This document shows positions 44,217 through 53,000 of a stretch of 64,000 nucleotides of DNA, one piece after another. Position 1 is the first letter of the stretch. Every line of letters begins with the position of its first letter. The notes under the pieces were generated by a model. That model did not search any database. It worked only from the letters and a program-made list of their open reading frames with translations, and had not been told where the DNA came from. The translations under genes and the position numbers were made by a program. The DNA comes from Bacillota bacterium (GTDB lineage: Bacteria; Bacillota; Clostridia; Acetivibrionales; JANLFN01), in the NCBI GenBank assembly GCA_023421675.1, contig JAEZTC010000014.1, forward strand, positions 73,153 through 137,152. Reading direction: 5' to 3'.

Positions 44217-44450
44217 AAAGTGTTACATTGGCGTGAGAGTTGTAATACAACTCGGGTAAGCCAATGTTAACTTTTTATTGTTTGACTCTGCCATAGTGGA
44301 TTTAAAATAGTTTGATTTTCTTTATTTTAAACCACATAATCTATAATTAATTTTAAATGTAACTTGGCGTGAGGTCGTCAACCGATTCGGGTAAGTTAAT
44401 GTTAATTTTTATTGTTTAATGCTGTAAGTAAAATTAAAATAGTTAGTAAT
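44217..44450 (+). repeat. Two tandem copies of an unexplained hairpin motif
   Basis: Unit 1 (about 44221-44273) and unit 2 (about 44357-44408) share an outer stem (GTTA-C-ATTGGC / GCCAAT-G-T-TAAC, and TAACTTGGC / GTTAATGTTA) and an identical internal loop, GGCGTGAG on the left and TCGGGTAAG on the right. Their inner stems differ in sequence but both pair (GAGTTGTA / TACAACTC; GAGGTCG / CGATTC with a bulge). Each is followed by TTTTTATTGTTT. With parS 2 this fills the 500-base gap 44026-44525. See findings. Confidence 0.7.
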
Positions 44451-44465
44451 CAACTTAGATAAGAC

Positions 44466-44494
44466 TTGTTATCATCCCGGGAAAAGTATATAAA
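44466..44494 (+). promoter_or_regulatory. Promoter of the 88-residue gene
   Basis: TTGTTA (44466-44471), 17-base gap, TATAAA (44489-44494). The gap contains CCCGGGAAAA. Confidence 0.55.
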
Positions 44495-44525
44495 TAATAG
44501 TAGGTATTTTTGATAGGGGGTTATT

Positions 44526-44792
44526 ATGAAAAGAATAATTTCAGGTACAGGCTTACTGCTCACATCAGTAATAATCTTCATAAAGGTTCATGAAATTGCA
44601 ATTAACAATTATTCAAAAATTAATGATTGGTCAAATTCTAAAGGTAAATACTTTTCCTCTCTTGAGGAAACTTCAGGAACAATACCTTTTATTATAAGTA
44701 TTCTAATGGGCATAACAGGTTTAATACTTATTATATGTGGTTGCCTCGAAAAAAAGAATACTGAAAAAACCAACAATAATATATCTAAATAA
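44526..44792 (+). CDS. Small membrane protein, unknown function
   Basis: 88 residues with two hydrophobic segments (about 5-22 and 53-74) and a polar loop between them (INDWSNSKGKYFSSLEET). AGGGGG lies 8 bases before the ATG. A plausible promoter lies at 44466-44494. It is one of the few plus-strand genes between the left end of the origin core and the origin. No family is recognised. Confidence 0.6.
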   Translation: MKRIISGTGLLLTSVIIFIKVHEIAINNYSKINDWSNSKGKYFSSLEETSGTIPFIISILMGITGLILIICGCLEKKNTEKTNNNISK

Positions 44793-44885
44793 TTTCAATC
44801 CCACATTTTTCCGTATATTAACCCATCCAGTGAATATAATATATCTAAAGATACTTACTCAATTAATTTACTCAAGGGGTTTAAT

Positions 44886-45155
44886 ATGTGGAAGACTATA
44901 CTTTCAACTTTTTTACTTGTGTTTCTTGCGGAACTTGGAGATAAGACACAGCTTTCTACAATGGCTTTAGCATCAAAATCCTCTTCTATTTGGTACGTTT
45001 TTATTGGCTCAGCTGCTGCTTTGGTTCTTTCTTCCTTAATAGGAGTTCTTGCCGGTTCCGTGATAAATAAATATGTACCTCAGAACTATATTCAAATGGG
45101 AGCAGGTTTATCATTTCTTGTAATAGGAGTTCTTTTATTATTAGGCAAAATATAA
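44886..45155 (+). CDS. Half-size GDT1/UPF0016 family cation transporter
   Basis: 89 residues, three hydrophobic segments. The family signature E-x-GD-K-T appears as Glu16-Leu-Gly18-Asp19-Lys20-Thr21 in LAELGDKTQLSTMALAS. Full members carry two such motifs and export Mn2+ (or Ca2+). Half-size forms have one and must dimerise or pair with a second half. No second half is present in this window. AAGGGG precedes the ATG. Confidence 0.88.
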   Translation: MWKTILSTFLLVFLAELGDKTQLSTMALASKSSSIWYVFIGSAAALVLSSLIGVLAGSVINKYVPQNYIQMGAGLSFLVIGVLLLLGKI

Positions 45156-45210
45156 CAAGACAGTAATTGTCCTAAAATCAACTAGTGGTAAATTTTATAT
45201 TTTTACATAA

Positions 45211-45240
45211 TAAAAGACAGCCATAGGCTGCCCTTTAATT
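45211..45240. terminator. Bidirectional terminator after gyrB
   Basis: AAAAGACAGCC (45212-45222) pairs with GGCTGCCCTTT (45226-45236) with one mismatch. It lies between the plus-strand transporter gene and the leftward gyrB gene. Confidence 0.75.
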
Positions 45241-45247
45241 ATAAATT

Positions 45248-47173
45248 TTATATATCAAGATTTGTTACATGTTTTGCATGAGATGTAATAAATTCTTTTC
45301 TTGGATCAACTTTATCACCCATAAGGATTGTAAATATTTCATCTGCAGCCACAGCATCCTCTAGTTCAACCCTCAATATTGATCTTGTCTCAGGATTCAT
45401 TGTTGTTTCCCAAAGCTGTTCTGGGTTCATTTCTCCAAGACCTTTATATCTTTGTATACTGCAGTCTTCCTTTTTCCAATTTCTTTCATTTATTTTTTTA
45501 TCCATTTCTTTTTCATTGTAAGCATATGTTTCTTCTTTGTTTTTTGCAATTTTAAAGAGTGGAGGCTGTGCAATATATATATGACCATTCTCAACAAGAT
45601 CCTTCATATACCTAAAGAAGAAGGTAAGAAGAAGCGTTCTTATATGTGATCCATCAACATCTGCATCCGCCATTATAATTACCTTATGGTATCTTAATTT
45701 ATTTAAGTCAAAATCATCGCCGATGCTTGCACCTAAAGCAGTAATTACAGGTAAAAGTTTTTCATTGTCATATACCTTGTCAATTCTGGCCTTTTCAACA
45801 TTAAGCATTTTTCCCCAGAGAGGAAGTATTGCCTGGAACTTTCTGTCTCTTCCCTGTTTAGCAGATCCTCCTGCAGAGTCTCCCTCAACAATAAATATTT
45901 CACATTGTGCAGGATCTCTTTCCTGGCAGTCGGCAAGTTTACCCGGAAGAGAAGTTGACTCAAGCACTCCCTTTCTTCTTGTAAGCTCTCTAGCCTTTCT
46001 TGCTGCTTCTCTAGCCCTGGCAGCAGTCAGACACTTATCAAGTATTCCTCTTACAAGCTGAGGATTTTCTTCAAACATATCTGTAAGCTTTTCATTTAAT
46101 GTATTTTCAACAAGGCTTCTTATTTCACTGTTTCCAAGCTTTGTTTTTGTCTGTCCTTCAAACTGCGGATCAGTAAGTTTTACACTTATTACACAAGTCA
46201 AACCTTCTCTTATATCTTCACCCATAAGGTTTTTATCATTTTCTTTGATAATATTATACTTTCTTGCATAATCATTAAAAACCTTTGTTATAGCAGTTTT
46301 AAATCCTGTAAGATGAGTTCCGCCTTCGCCAGTCCTTATATTGTTTGCAAAGCTTATAATATTTTCAGCATATGAATCATTGTACTGCATTGCAATTTCT
46401 ACATATGATCCATCCTTTAAACCTTCTACATATATAGGTCTTTCATGAAGTACTTCCTTTGTCTTGTTCATATACTCTACAAAGGATATTATTCCACCTT
46501 CATAATGGAGGTTCTTTTCCTGTCTTTCTTCTTCTCTATCATCTATAAGCTTTATTCTTATTCCTTTATTTAAAAATGCCATTTCTCTAAGCCTTGCAAG
46601 AAGTGTATCAAAATCATAATGAAGATCTTCAAATATTTCATCGTCAGGCTTAAAAGTAGTTTTTGTACCGGTAATCTCTGTATCTCCAACTTCCTGCAGT
46701 GGTGTAACTGTTTTTCCTCTTTCATATCTCTGTTTATATATCTTACCCTCTCTGGAAACCTCTACTTCGAGGTACTCAGATAAGGCATTAACAACAGATG
46801 CACCAACACCATGCAAACCGCCAGATACTTTGTAAGCTCCGCCTCCGAATTTACCGCCGGCATGTAAAATTGTATGTACAACCTCAACAGTAGGAATTCC
46901 CATTTTAGGATGAATACCAACAGGTATTCCTCCACCGTTATCAGTAACAGTAATTGAATCATCCTTATTTATAACAACAACAATCTCATCGCATCTTCCT
47001 GCTAATGCCTCATCTATACTATTATCAACTATCTCGTAAACCAGATGATGCAAACCTCTTGAAGATGTTGATCCTATGTACATTCCCGGTCTTTTTCTAA
47101 CTGCTTCAAGCCCTTCAAGTACCTGTATTTGACTCTCATCATAAGATGGATTTACATTTGTAACTTCTTCCAT
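45248..47173 (-). CDS. gyrB: DNA gyrase subunit B
   Basis: 641 residues, ATPase subunit of gyrase. GHKL motifs DNGGGIPV and GGLHGVGASVVNAL, TOPRIM motifs EGDSAGGSAKQGRDR and DADVDGSHI, and the C-terminal RYKGLGEMNPEQLWETTM are present. Length is that of Gram-positive GyrB. GGAGG lies 5 bases before the ATG. Its partner gyrA is not adjacent but lies across the origin at 60958. Confidence 0.98.
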   Translation of the reverse strand: MEEVTNVNPSYDESQIQVLEGLEAVRKRPGMYIGSTSSRGLHHLVYEIVDNSIDEALAGRCDEIVVVINKDDSITVTDNGGGIPVGIHPKMGIPTVEVVHTILHAGGKFGGGAYKVSGGLHGVGASVVNALSEYLEVEVSREGKIYKQRYERGKTVTPLQEVGDTEITGTKTTFKPDDEIFEDLHYDFDTLLARLREMAFLNKGIRIKLIDDREEERQEKNLHYEGGIISFVEYMNKTKEVLHERPIYVEGLKDGSYVEIAMQYNDSYAENIISFANNIRTGEGGTHLTGFKTAITKVFNDYARKYNIIKENDKNLMGEDIREGLTCVISVKLTDPQFEGQTKTKLGNSEIRSLVENTLNEKLTDMFEENPQLVRGILDKCLTAARAREAARKARELTRRKGVLESTSLPGKLADCQERDPAQCEIFIVEGDSAGGSAKQGRDRKFQAILPLWGKMLNVEKARIDKVYDNEKLLPVITALGASIGDDFDLNKLRYHKVIIMADADVDGSHIRTLLLTFFFRYMKDLVENGHIYIAQPPLFKIAKNKEETYAYNEKEMDKKINERNWKKEDCSIQRYKGLGEMNPEQLWETTMNPETRSILRVELEDAVAADEIFTILMGDKVDPRKEFITSHAKHVTNLDI

Positions 47174-47218
47174 ACTTCCTCCTAATTTCTTACTAATTAA
47201 TATTATAAAAAAATTGTT

Positions 47219-47488
47219 TTATAAATTAGATATATCGTTTACAAAAGTTGATCGCTTTTGAAGTGTTATTGACGATATAGGTGAAAGGTATATTTTACTC
47301 TTCTTATCTGTTTCTGTAATAATAAATGACTTTGGAAGGTCATTAGTAATGCTTTCTATAAAACCTTCCTCCTCAGCAATTTTTAAAAAGTCTTTTGTAT
47401 CTTTTGATACTGTAGTTGTATCTATATCAAGAATTGCAATTATATTTCTTACCGGTATTACTACGTCTCCGCCTATATGCAAAAACAT
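47219..47488 (-). CDS. remB: RemB-like (DUF370) extracellular matrix regulator
   Basis: 89 residues matching DUF370: FLHIGGDVVIPVRNIIAILDID at the start and a beta-rich C terminus. RemA/RemB are small DNA-binding or scaffold proteins affecting biofilm matrix genes in Bacillus. Position between recF and gyrB is conserved in Firmicutes, which supports the RemB rather than the RemA name. GGAGG precedes the ATG. Confidence 0.88.
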   Translation of the reverse strand: MFLHIGGDVVIPVRNIIAILDIDTTTVSKDTKDFLKIAEEEGFIESITNDLPKSFIITETDKKSKIYLSPISSITLQKRSTFVNDISNL

Positions 47489-47635
47489 TAATATTCCTCC
47501 TGTTGTTACACAACTATATATAAATATATTATTAGTATTTTTCTTAAAGGTATTATAAAAAATATATGATAAATATAAAATGCTATTTAAAATCAGCCAC
47601 TATATATTTTATCCTAAATAAATATTTAGTGCAAA

Positions 47636-48748
47636 TCATTCATTTTGAACCATACCTGCAGTTACTCTAAAGAAATCAGCTTTTTCAATTGCCTGTGCAC
47701 TAAAAAAACCCTTTTCCGTACAGGTAATAAAAACTTGTATTTCTTCAAGATTATCAAACAAATATTCCTGCCTTTTTGCATCCAGCTCTGACATTACATC
47801 GTCCAATAAAAGTACAGGCCATTCTCCGGTTTCTTCTTTCATAATATTTATTTCAGCCATTTTTACCGATAAAACAGCCGTTCTTTGCTGACCTTGAGAT
47901 CCAAATATTTTTATGCTTTTTTCATCTAAAAAAATATCATAATCATCTCTTTGCGGACCTATTAAAGTAGTTCCTTTAATTAACTCTCTTTCTTTTATTC
48001 TATTTAAACTATTTTCAAATTCACTTTTTATAGATTCAGGCCTGCTGAAATCAGATATATTAAATGATGGGTCATATTTAATATCCAGATTCTCATTTCC
48101 TCCTGAAAGCTTTAAATGTTCCTTCTTTGCATATAAACTAAGCTTTTCAATAAATTGCTGCCTTGCTTTAATTATTTTTGATCCTGTAGTAATAAGATTC
48201 TGATTCCAAACTTCCAGTGTATCCAATAGATTTTTTTTGTTTTGTATTTCTTTAAGAAGAGTATTTCTTTGTTCAAGGATTTTAGCATACTGCTGTAAAT
48301 CATAAAAATACGCAGGTCTTAACTGACTTATAGTAATATCAATAAACCTTCTTCTTTCAGAAGGACCTTCTTTAATTATTAAAAGATCCTCTGGAGAAAA
48401 AATGACAGTATTCAAATTCCCCATCAAGTCCCCTATTTTTTTAAGAGGTATTTCATTTATTCTTATCTTCTTTTTACCTTCTTTTTCATATGAAATATCA
48501 ATTTCAGCATCAAGTATGCTTCTTTTTACTTTTAATTTAATATTATATTCCTTCTGTCCAAGCTTTATTAATTCATAATCCCTTGGAGTCCTGTGTGATC
48601 TGCCTGATGAGCATATGAAAATTGCCTCAAGAATATTTGTTTTACCCTGGGCATTATATCCGTATATTACATTAAATCTTTTATTAATTTTTAAATCCAG
48701 ACTGTCATAGTTTCTATAATTTTTTAAGCTTATGCCCTCAATAAACAA
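47636..48748 (-). CDS. recF: DNA replication and repair protein RecF
   Basis: 370 residues, ABC-type ATPase of the SMC family. Walker A GYNAQGKTN (about 30-38), signature GSQGQQRTAVLSVKMAEI, Walker B PVLLLDDVMSELD. It loads RecA at gaps with RecO and RecR. Order dnaN-S4-recF is conserved. GGAGG precedes the ATG. The 147-base gap to remB shows no clear signal. Confidence 0.96.
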   Translation of the reverse strand: MFIEGISLKNYRNYDSLDLKINKRFNVIYGYNAQGKTNILEAIFICSSGRSHRTPRDYELIKLGQKEYNIKLKVKRSILDAEIDISYEKEGKKKIRINEIPLKKIGDLMGNLNTVIFSPEDLLIIKEGPSERRRFIDITISQLRPAYFYDLQQYAKILEQRNTLLKEIQNKKNLLDTLEVWNQNLITTGSKIIKARQQFIEKLSLYAKKEHLKLSGGNENLDIKYDPSFNISDFSRPESIKSEFENSLNRIKERELIKGTTLIGPQRDDYDIFLDEKSIKIFGSQGQQRTAVLSVKMAEINIMKEETGEWPVLLLDDVMSELDAKRQEYLFDNLEEIQVFITCTEKGFFSAQAIEKADFFRVTAGMVQNE

Positions 48749-48764
48749 TTATATTCCTCCGGAA

Positions 48765-48971
48765 TTACTCTATTTCAAAAGCTTTACCGTTTATCTCTAT
48801 TTTATCTCCTGATCTTAACTTTTTTCCCCTTTGCAGTTCAACCTGTCCGTTGACTTTTATCATTTCTTCAGACACCATATTTTTAGCATCTGCACCACTG
48901 CCAGCTAATCCTACATATTTTACAAACTGATCCAGCTTTATAAATTCTGTTTTTATTTTTACCTTTTCCAT
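48765..48971 (-). CDS. yaaA: S4-domain RNA-binding protein (YaaA/RlbA)
   Basis: 68 residues consisting of one S4 domain: FIKLDQFVKYVGLAGSGADAKNMV and VKVNGQVELQRGKKLRSGDKIEI-type pattern. It lies between dnaN and recF in nearly all Firmicutes and is linked to ribosome assembly in Bacillus. The symbol follows the Bacillus name. The spacing to recF is 16 bases. Confidence 0.9.
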   Translation of the reverse strand: MEKVKIKTEFIKLDQFVKYVGLAGSGADAKNMVSEEMIKVNGQVELQRGKKLRSGDKIEINGKAFEIE

Positions 48972-49012
48972 ACTATCTACCTTTCTTAATTCATAATTTA
49001 AAAACTACTAAA

Positions 49013-49038
49013 AAGGAACAGCATTATGCTGTCCCCTT
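49013..49038. terminator. Terminator between dnaN and the S4 gene
   Basis: On the minus strand GGGGACAGCAT pairs with ATGCTGTTCC and is followed by TTTTTAG. dnaA-dnaN may thus be partly uncoupled from recF and gyrB. Confidence 0.75.
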
Positions 49039-49065
49039 ATAATACTATAATAATGTAAATTAAAA

Positions 49066-50166
49066 CTAATTTCTAGTTCTAACCGGAAGAATCATGTATG
49101 CGAATATATCTTTTTCTGAGTGCCTTATTGTACATGGCCCTACATTGGATGTAAAATATATTTCAATTTTTTCTTCTTCAATGACTTTAAGTGCATCTAT
49201 AAAATATCTTGGATTAAAGCCTATTTCAAGCTTCCCACCATCTGCTTCAATTCTTATTTCTTCTCTTACTGCTCCTATATCAGTATTTGATGTAATTACA
49301 AGCTTTTCATCAGCTATACTGAACTTTACGGGATATCTTTTCTCATCCAGTGTCACAAGAGAAGCTCTTTCAAGTCCTGCAAGCAGTTCTTTTGTGTTAG
49401 TTTTAATTTTTAACTCGTGCTCCTGAGGAATAATGCTTTTGTAATTTAAATATTCACCCTCCAGCAGTCTCGATACTATTTTACAATTGTTTACGTCGAA
49501 TAATATCTGATTGTCCTTACTATATATCGAAACTTCATCCTTTACAGGCTGAAGAATCTTTAAAACTTCATTTAAAGTTTTGCCTGGAATAACAACTTTT
49601 ATATCAGCAGCTTCATTATTTACTTCATATTTTCTAAGTGCCATTCTGAATCCGTCAATTGATACAAAAGTAAGCATTTTATCCTTGCATTCCATCAGGG
49701 AACCGGTAAGGATTGGTCTGTTTTCGTCAATACTTACTGCAAATATAGTTTGCTTTATCATATTTCTTAAAATATCCTGGTTTATTATAAATGCATTGTC
49801 TTTTTCTATTTCCGGTAAAGCCGGAAAACCTTCTGATGATAAGCCTTTTATTTCAAAATGAGTATTTTCACATTCAATAACTACCATATTGTTAGACTGA
49901 ACTTCAATGAATACTTCGGAATCGGGAAGTCTTCTTATTATATCTCCAAAAATTTTTGAGTTAATTACAATTGTGCCTTTTTCTCTTATATCTGCTGGAA
50001 TTCTGCATTCAATACCAAGTTCAAGATCATTTCCTGTAAGCTTTAATTCTTCCGCTGCGTCCAGGAGTATGCCTTCCAATATTGGTAAAGTTGATTTTGC
50101 CGAAACAGCCTTTTGTACAATATTTATACCTTCTACAAGGTTTTCTTTTGAACATGTTACTTTCAT
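49066..50166 (-). CDS. dnaN: DNA polymerase III sliding clamp (beta)
   Basis: 366 residues in three clamp domains, with typical LPILEGILLDA, IDENRPILTGSLME and the closing CTIRHSEKDIFAYMILPVRTRN. It encircles DNA and tethers polymerase. GGAGG precedes the ATG. It follows dnaA after 285 bases that carry DnaA boxes. Confidence 0.98.
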   Translation of the reverse strand: MKVTCSKENLVEGINIVQKAVSAKSTLPILEGILLDAAEELKLTGNDLELGIECRIPADIREKGTIVINSKIFGDIIRRLPDSEVFIEVQSNNMVVIECENTHFEIKGLSSEGFPALPEIEKDNAFIINQDILRNMIKQTIFAVSIDENRPILTGSLMECKDKMLTFVSIDGFRMALRKYEVNNEAADIKVVIPGKTLNEVLKILQPVKDEVSIYSKDNQILFDVNNCKIVSRLLEGEYLNYKSIIPQEHELKIKTNTKELLAGLERASLVTLDEKRYPVKFSIADEKLVITSNTDIGAVREEIRIEADGGKLEIGFNPRYFIDALKVIEEEKIEIYFTSNVGPCTIRHSEKDIFAYMILPVRTRN

Positions 50167-50281
50167 TGAATTACCTCCTAATGCCTACTTTGAGCTAAAT
50201 ACCGTATATTAATCAGAAACCATTTATTTATAAATATAATATAATAAATCTAACAACAATAGCAGTAAGTGTTGTTGGTAA

Positions 50282-50401
50282 TGTGAATAACGTCATTTTT
50301 GCTTGAAATACAGGCTTGTACTACTGTTGTTTAAGTGTTGGTAAACTGTATCAAATATTAACATTATCCATAGTTAAGTTTTATACTTATAATTATCCAC
50401 A
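50282..50401. promoter_or_regulatory. DnaA-box cluster between dnaA and dnaN
   Basis: TTATTCACA on the minus strand (50282-50290), TTATCCATA (50364-50372, one mismatch) and a perfect TTATCCACA (50393-50401), followed by AT-rich DNA up to the dnaA stop. It is probably the downstream half of a bipartite origin. The remainder of 50167-50451 shows only AT-rich sequence and a small hairpin (AACAAC / GTTGTT) near 50251-50276. Confidence 0.75.
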
Positions 50402-50451
50402 AAAAGATTTCACCATATTAACATTGAATTGTTTATAACTTAAAGTATATT

Positions 50452-51783
50452 TTATTTACCTTGAATTGATTTTTTAAGTTCATCTATGGCTCTTCTTGTT
50501 TCTGCGCTGTTTTCAAGGTCATTTGATATCTTTTCTATTGCATGAATAACTGTTGAATGATCCCTGCCTCCAAACTCTTCACCAATTCTGGGAAGAGACA
50601 TGTCAGTCAATTCTCTGCAGAGATACATCGCAATCTGTCTAGGAAATGCTATGTCCCTGTTACGTTTTTTGGATCTGAACTCATCAAATTTAATATCAAA
50701 ATATCTTGCTACAATTTCCTGAATCAAATTACAATTTATAACCCGTGATTTATTTGCAGATAAAATATCCTTTAGTGCTTCCTCTGCAACATCGACAGTT
50801 AATTCTGCCTCTGTAAGTGAGGTATAGGCTATAACTCTGTTTAAAGCTCCTTCTAGTTCACGGATGTTTGATGCAATCTTGTCCGCAATAAAAACAAGAA
50901 CATCATTTGGAATATCAAGGTTTTCAAGTTGTGCTTTCTTACTTAATATTGCAATTCTTGTTTCAAGATCCGGCGCCTGCAAATCTGCTATAAGACCCCA
51001 CTCAAATCTTGAACGCAGCCTTTCCTCAAGTGTTGTAATGTCCTTTGGAGGCTTATCGCTAGATATAATTATTTGTTTATTTGCTTCATAAAGTGCATTA
51101 AAGGTATGGAAAAATTCTTCCTGGGTCCTTTCCTTACCTGCTATGAATTGAATATCATCTATAAGAAGAATATCTATATTTCTGTATCTATATCTGAATT
51201 CTTCATTTTTATCATCTTTAATTGCATTTATAAGTTCGTTTGTAAATTTCTCAGAGGATACGTACATTACCTTCAAATTAGGATTCTGTGAAAGAACATA
51301 ATGTCCTATTGCATGCATAAGGTGTGTTTTTCCAAGACCAACACCGCCATACATAAAAAGAGGATTATAGGCTTTTGCAGGAGATTCTGCAACTGCGAGA
51401 GATGCAGCATGTGCAAATCTGTTGCTATTTCCTATAATAAATGTATCAAAAGTATACTTTGGATTTAAATTAGAAAAATTTTCTGCAGCAGTACTTATAT
51501 CGCTGTGCCCAGAGTAACGTTTTTCATTATCTTGTCCGGGTACAAGAAAGTTAATATCATATTCCTTGTAAGTAATTTGTTTAATTGCATTTTTAATTAG
51601 ATTTGAATATCTAGATTCAAGAATACCTTTGTTAAATTCGGCGGGTACACCAAGATTTACGGTATTCAGGTTGACTGAAACAGGTTCAATTGTTTGAATC
51701 CATGTATTAAAGCTTATTTCTGTAAGCTCGTTTTTTAGAAGATCAAGTACCTTATGCCATATATCCGATAGATGTTCATTCAT
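50452..51783 (-). CDS. dnaA: Chromosomal replication initiator DnaA
   Basis: 443 residues. Domain I at the N terminus (IWHKVLDLLKNELTEISFNTWI), AAA+ domain III with Walker A GGVGLGKT (about 146-153) and Walker B ILLIDDIQFI, and domain IV with the signature GRDHSTVIHAIEKI. The start is ATG 51783, 6 bases after GGAGG. An upstream in-frame TTG/GTG start would overlap that site. It is transcribed away from the origin. Confidence 0.98.
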   Translation of the reverse strand: MNEHLSDIWHKVLDLLKNELTEISFNTWIQTIEPVSVNLNTVNLGVPAEFNKGILESRYSNLIKNAIKQITYKEYDINFLVPGQDNEKRYSGHSDISTAAENFSNLNPKYTFDTFIIGNSNRFAHAASLAVAESPAKAYNPLFMYGGVGLGKTHLMHAIGHYVLSQNPNLKVMYVSSEKFTNELINAIKDDKNEEFRYRYRNIDILLIDDIQFIAGKERTQEEFFHTFNALYEANKQIIISSDKPPKDITTLEERLRSRFEWGLIADLQAPDLETRIAILSKKAQLENLDIPNDVLVFIADKIASNIRELEGALNRVIAYTSLTEAELTVDVAEEALKDILSANKSRVINCNLIQEIVARYFDIKFDEFRSKKRNRDIAFPRQIAMYLCRELTDMSLPRIGEEFGGRDHSTVIHAIEKISNDLENSAETRRAIDELKKSIQGK

Positions 51784-52344
51784 ACTGCTTCCTCCAGCTA
51801 TACACAAGTTTTTATAAAAGTATTTTAATTTGGTAATTTAATAATTTATCCTTTGTACTTGTGCATAAAACAATGTCATATGTAAATACTAACAAGAAAA
51901 TAAACAAAAAGTTACATGTAATGAATATCATAAAAGCCAAACAAACGCCTTTATGTGCAAAAAAAATAATTGCCCTGCAAAATATTCATATCATGTATAA
52001 ATAATTAGATAACTTGTGAAAATAATTTTTTTTAATTATAATTATTAACAATCACAGCTATAAATAACAGCTTATTAACGTAATAACTAACAAGTTATCA
52101 ACAAGTATAAATAATATATCAGACTTTATGGCAATATTCAATACAATAATAGCATAGATATCCACAAAAAAAATTTTAAAATTTATACTTATCCACAGCA
52201 CATGTTTCTTGACATCACTTGATTTCATAATATATAATTGGTTTGGTGTCTAAAAATCAGACTTTATTTGGAAGTAACTGTATTTAGAACTAATTGAAAA
52301 ATATTAATTTTTAATAAATAAGACAAGGAACGGGGGTGTTTATA
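51784..52344. other. Replication origin region (oriC)
   Basis: A 561-base gene-free, very AT-rich stretch between divergent dnaA and rpmH. DnaA boxes: TTATGCACA on the minus strand (51860-51868), TTATCAACA (52095-52103, one mismatch), ATATCCACA (52158-52166, one mismatch) and a perfect TTATCCACA (52189-52197). Gene order around it is that of Firmicute origins. The exact unwinding site was not resolved. Confidence 0.88.
52209..52238 (+). promoter_or_regulatory. rpmH promoter
   Basis: TTGACA (52209-52214), 18-base gap, TATAAT (52233-52238), both perfect consensus. A DnaA box ends 11 bases upstream, so DnaA could affect it. Confidence 0.85.
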
Positions 52345-52479
52345 GTGTTAAGAACTTATCAACCAAAGAACAGACAAAGACAAAAGGTGCACGGTTTTAG
52401 AAAAAGGATGAGCACAGCTAACGGTAGAAAAGTATTAAGAAGCCGCAGATTAAAAGGAAGAAAGGTGCTTTCAGCTTAA
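52345..52479 (+). CDS. rpmH: Ribosomal protein L34
   Basis: A 44-residue, highly basic protein, MLRTYQPKNRQRQKVHGF at the start and LKGRKVLSA at the end, matching bL34. Start GTG at 52345, about 7 bases after GGGGGTG. It is the first gene to the right of the origin, as in other Firmicutes. Confidence 0.97.
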   Translation: MLRTYQPKNRQRQKVHGFRKRMSTANGRKVLRSRRLKGRKVLSA

Positions 52480-52506
52480 GACCGCACACATGTGGTCTTT
52501 TTATTT
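52478..52506 (+). terminator. Terminator after rpmH
   Basis: AAGACC-GC-ACA / TGT-GGTCTT hairpin followed by TTTATTT. Confidence 0.7.
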
Positions 52507-52544
52507 AGGGAAACGTTTCTATACATGAAATGATAGCCTTATTA

Positions 52545-52585
52545 CATTTTCAGTCGTATTTCCATGGGTTATACGGCTGAAAATG
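52545..52585 (+). ncRNA. Long hairpin between rpmH and rnpA
   Basis: CATTTTCAGTCGTAT (52545-52559) pairs with ATACGGCTGAAAATG (52571-52585) over 15 positions with one G-U pair; loop of 11 bases. There is no T tail, so it is not a simple terminator. It may be a processing or stabilising element in the rnpA leader. Confidence 0.5.
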
Positions 52586-52634
52586 GGGGACTTTTAATTA
52601 ATGCTTCTATTTTATTTGTGGAGGAAAGTCCCTG

Positions 52635-53000
52635 ATGTTAAATACTAAGACTTTAAAACGAAATAACGAATTTCTTAGAACATATAAAAAGGGCAGGTTC
52701 TTTGTTGGAAAATATATTATTATATATGTATTGAAAAATAATATCGGAAAAAACCGACTTGGAATAACCGCAAGCAAAAAGTTCGGTAAAAGTGTTCAAA
52801 GAAACCGGATTAAAAGATTAATACGTGAAAACTACAGGTTTTATGAAGAATATATCAAGCAAGGGTTTGATATAGTCTTCGTTGCAAGGAATAAGGCTGA
52901 AATGCCTGAATTCACTGATGTTAAAAAGGAAATGAAATTCTTGCTCAAGAAACTTGATATATTTGATCGGGAGAAATGGGATTGTTTAAAAGAATATTGA
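52635..53000 (+). CDS. rnpA: Ribonuclease P protein component
   Basis: 121 residues with the RNase P protein signature around NRIKRLIRENYR and the N-terminal LKRNNEFLRTYKKGRFFVGKYI. It assists the P RNA in trimming tRNA 5' ends. GGAGG lies 8 bases before the ATG. The end overlaps yidD by 25 bases. Confidence 0.95.
   Translation: MLNTKTLKRNNEFLRTYKKGRFFVGKYIIIYVLKNNIGKNRLGITASKKFGKSVQRNRIKRLIRENYRFYEEYIKQGFDIVFVARNKAEMPEFTDVKKEMKFLLKKLDIFDREKWDCLKEY

Noticed and set aside
44231..44247. Sigma-54-like TTGGCGTGAGAGTTGTA
   Set aside because: The invariant GC of the minus-12 element is GT, and the second copy of the motif loses the TTG altogether. The stem-loop reading explains both copies better.
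44472..44488. Possible Noc binding site (CCCGGGAAAA)
   Set aside because: Only the right half fits the ATTTCCCGGGAAAT consensus; the left half has several mismatches.
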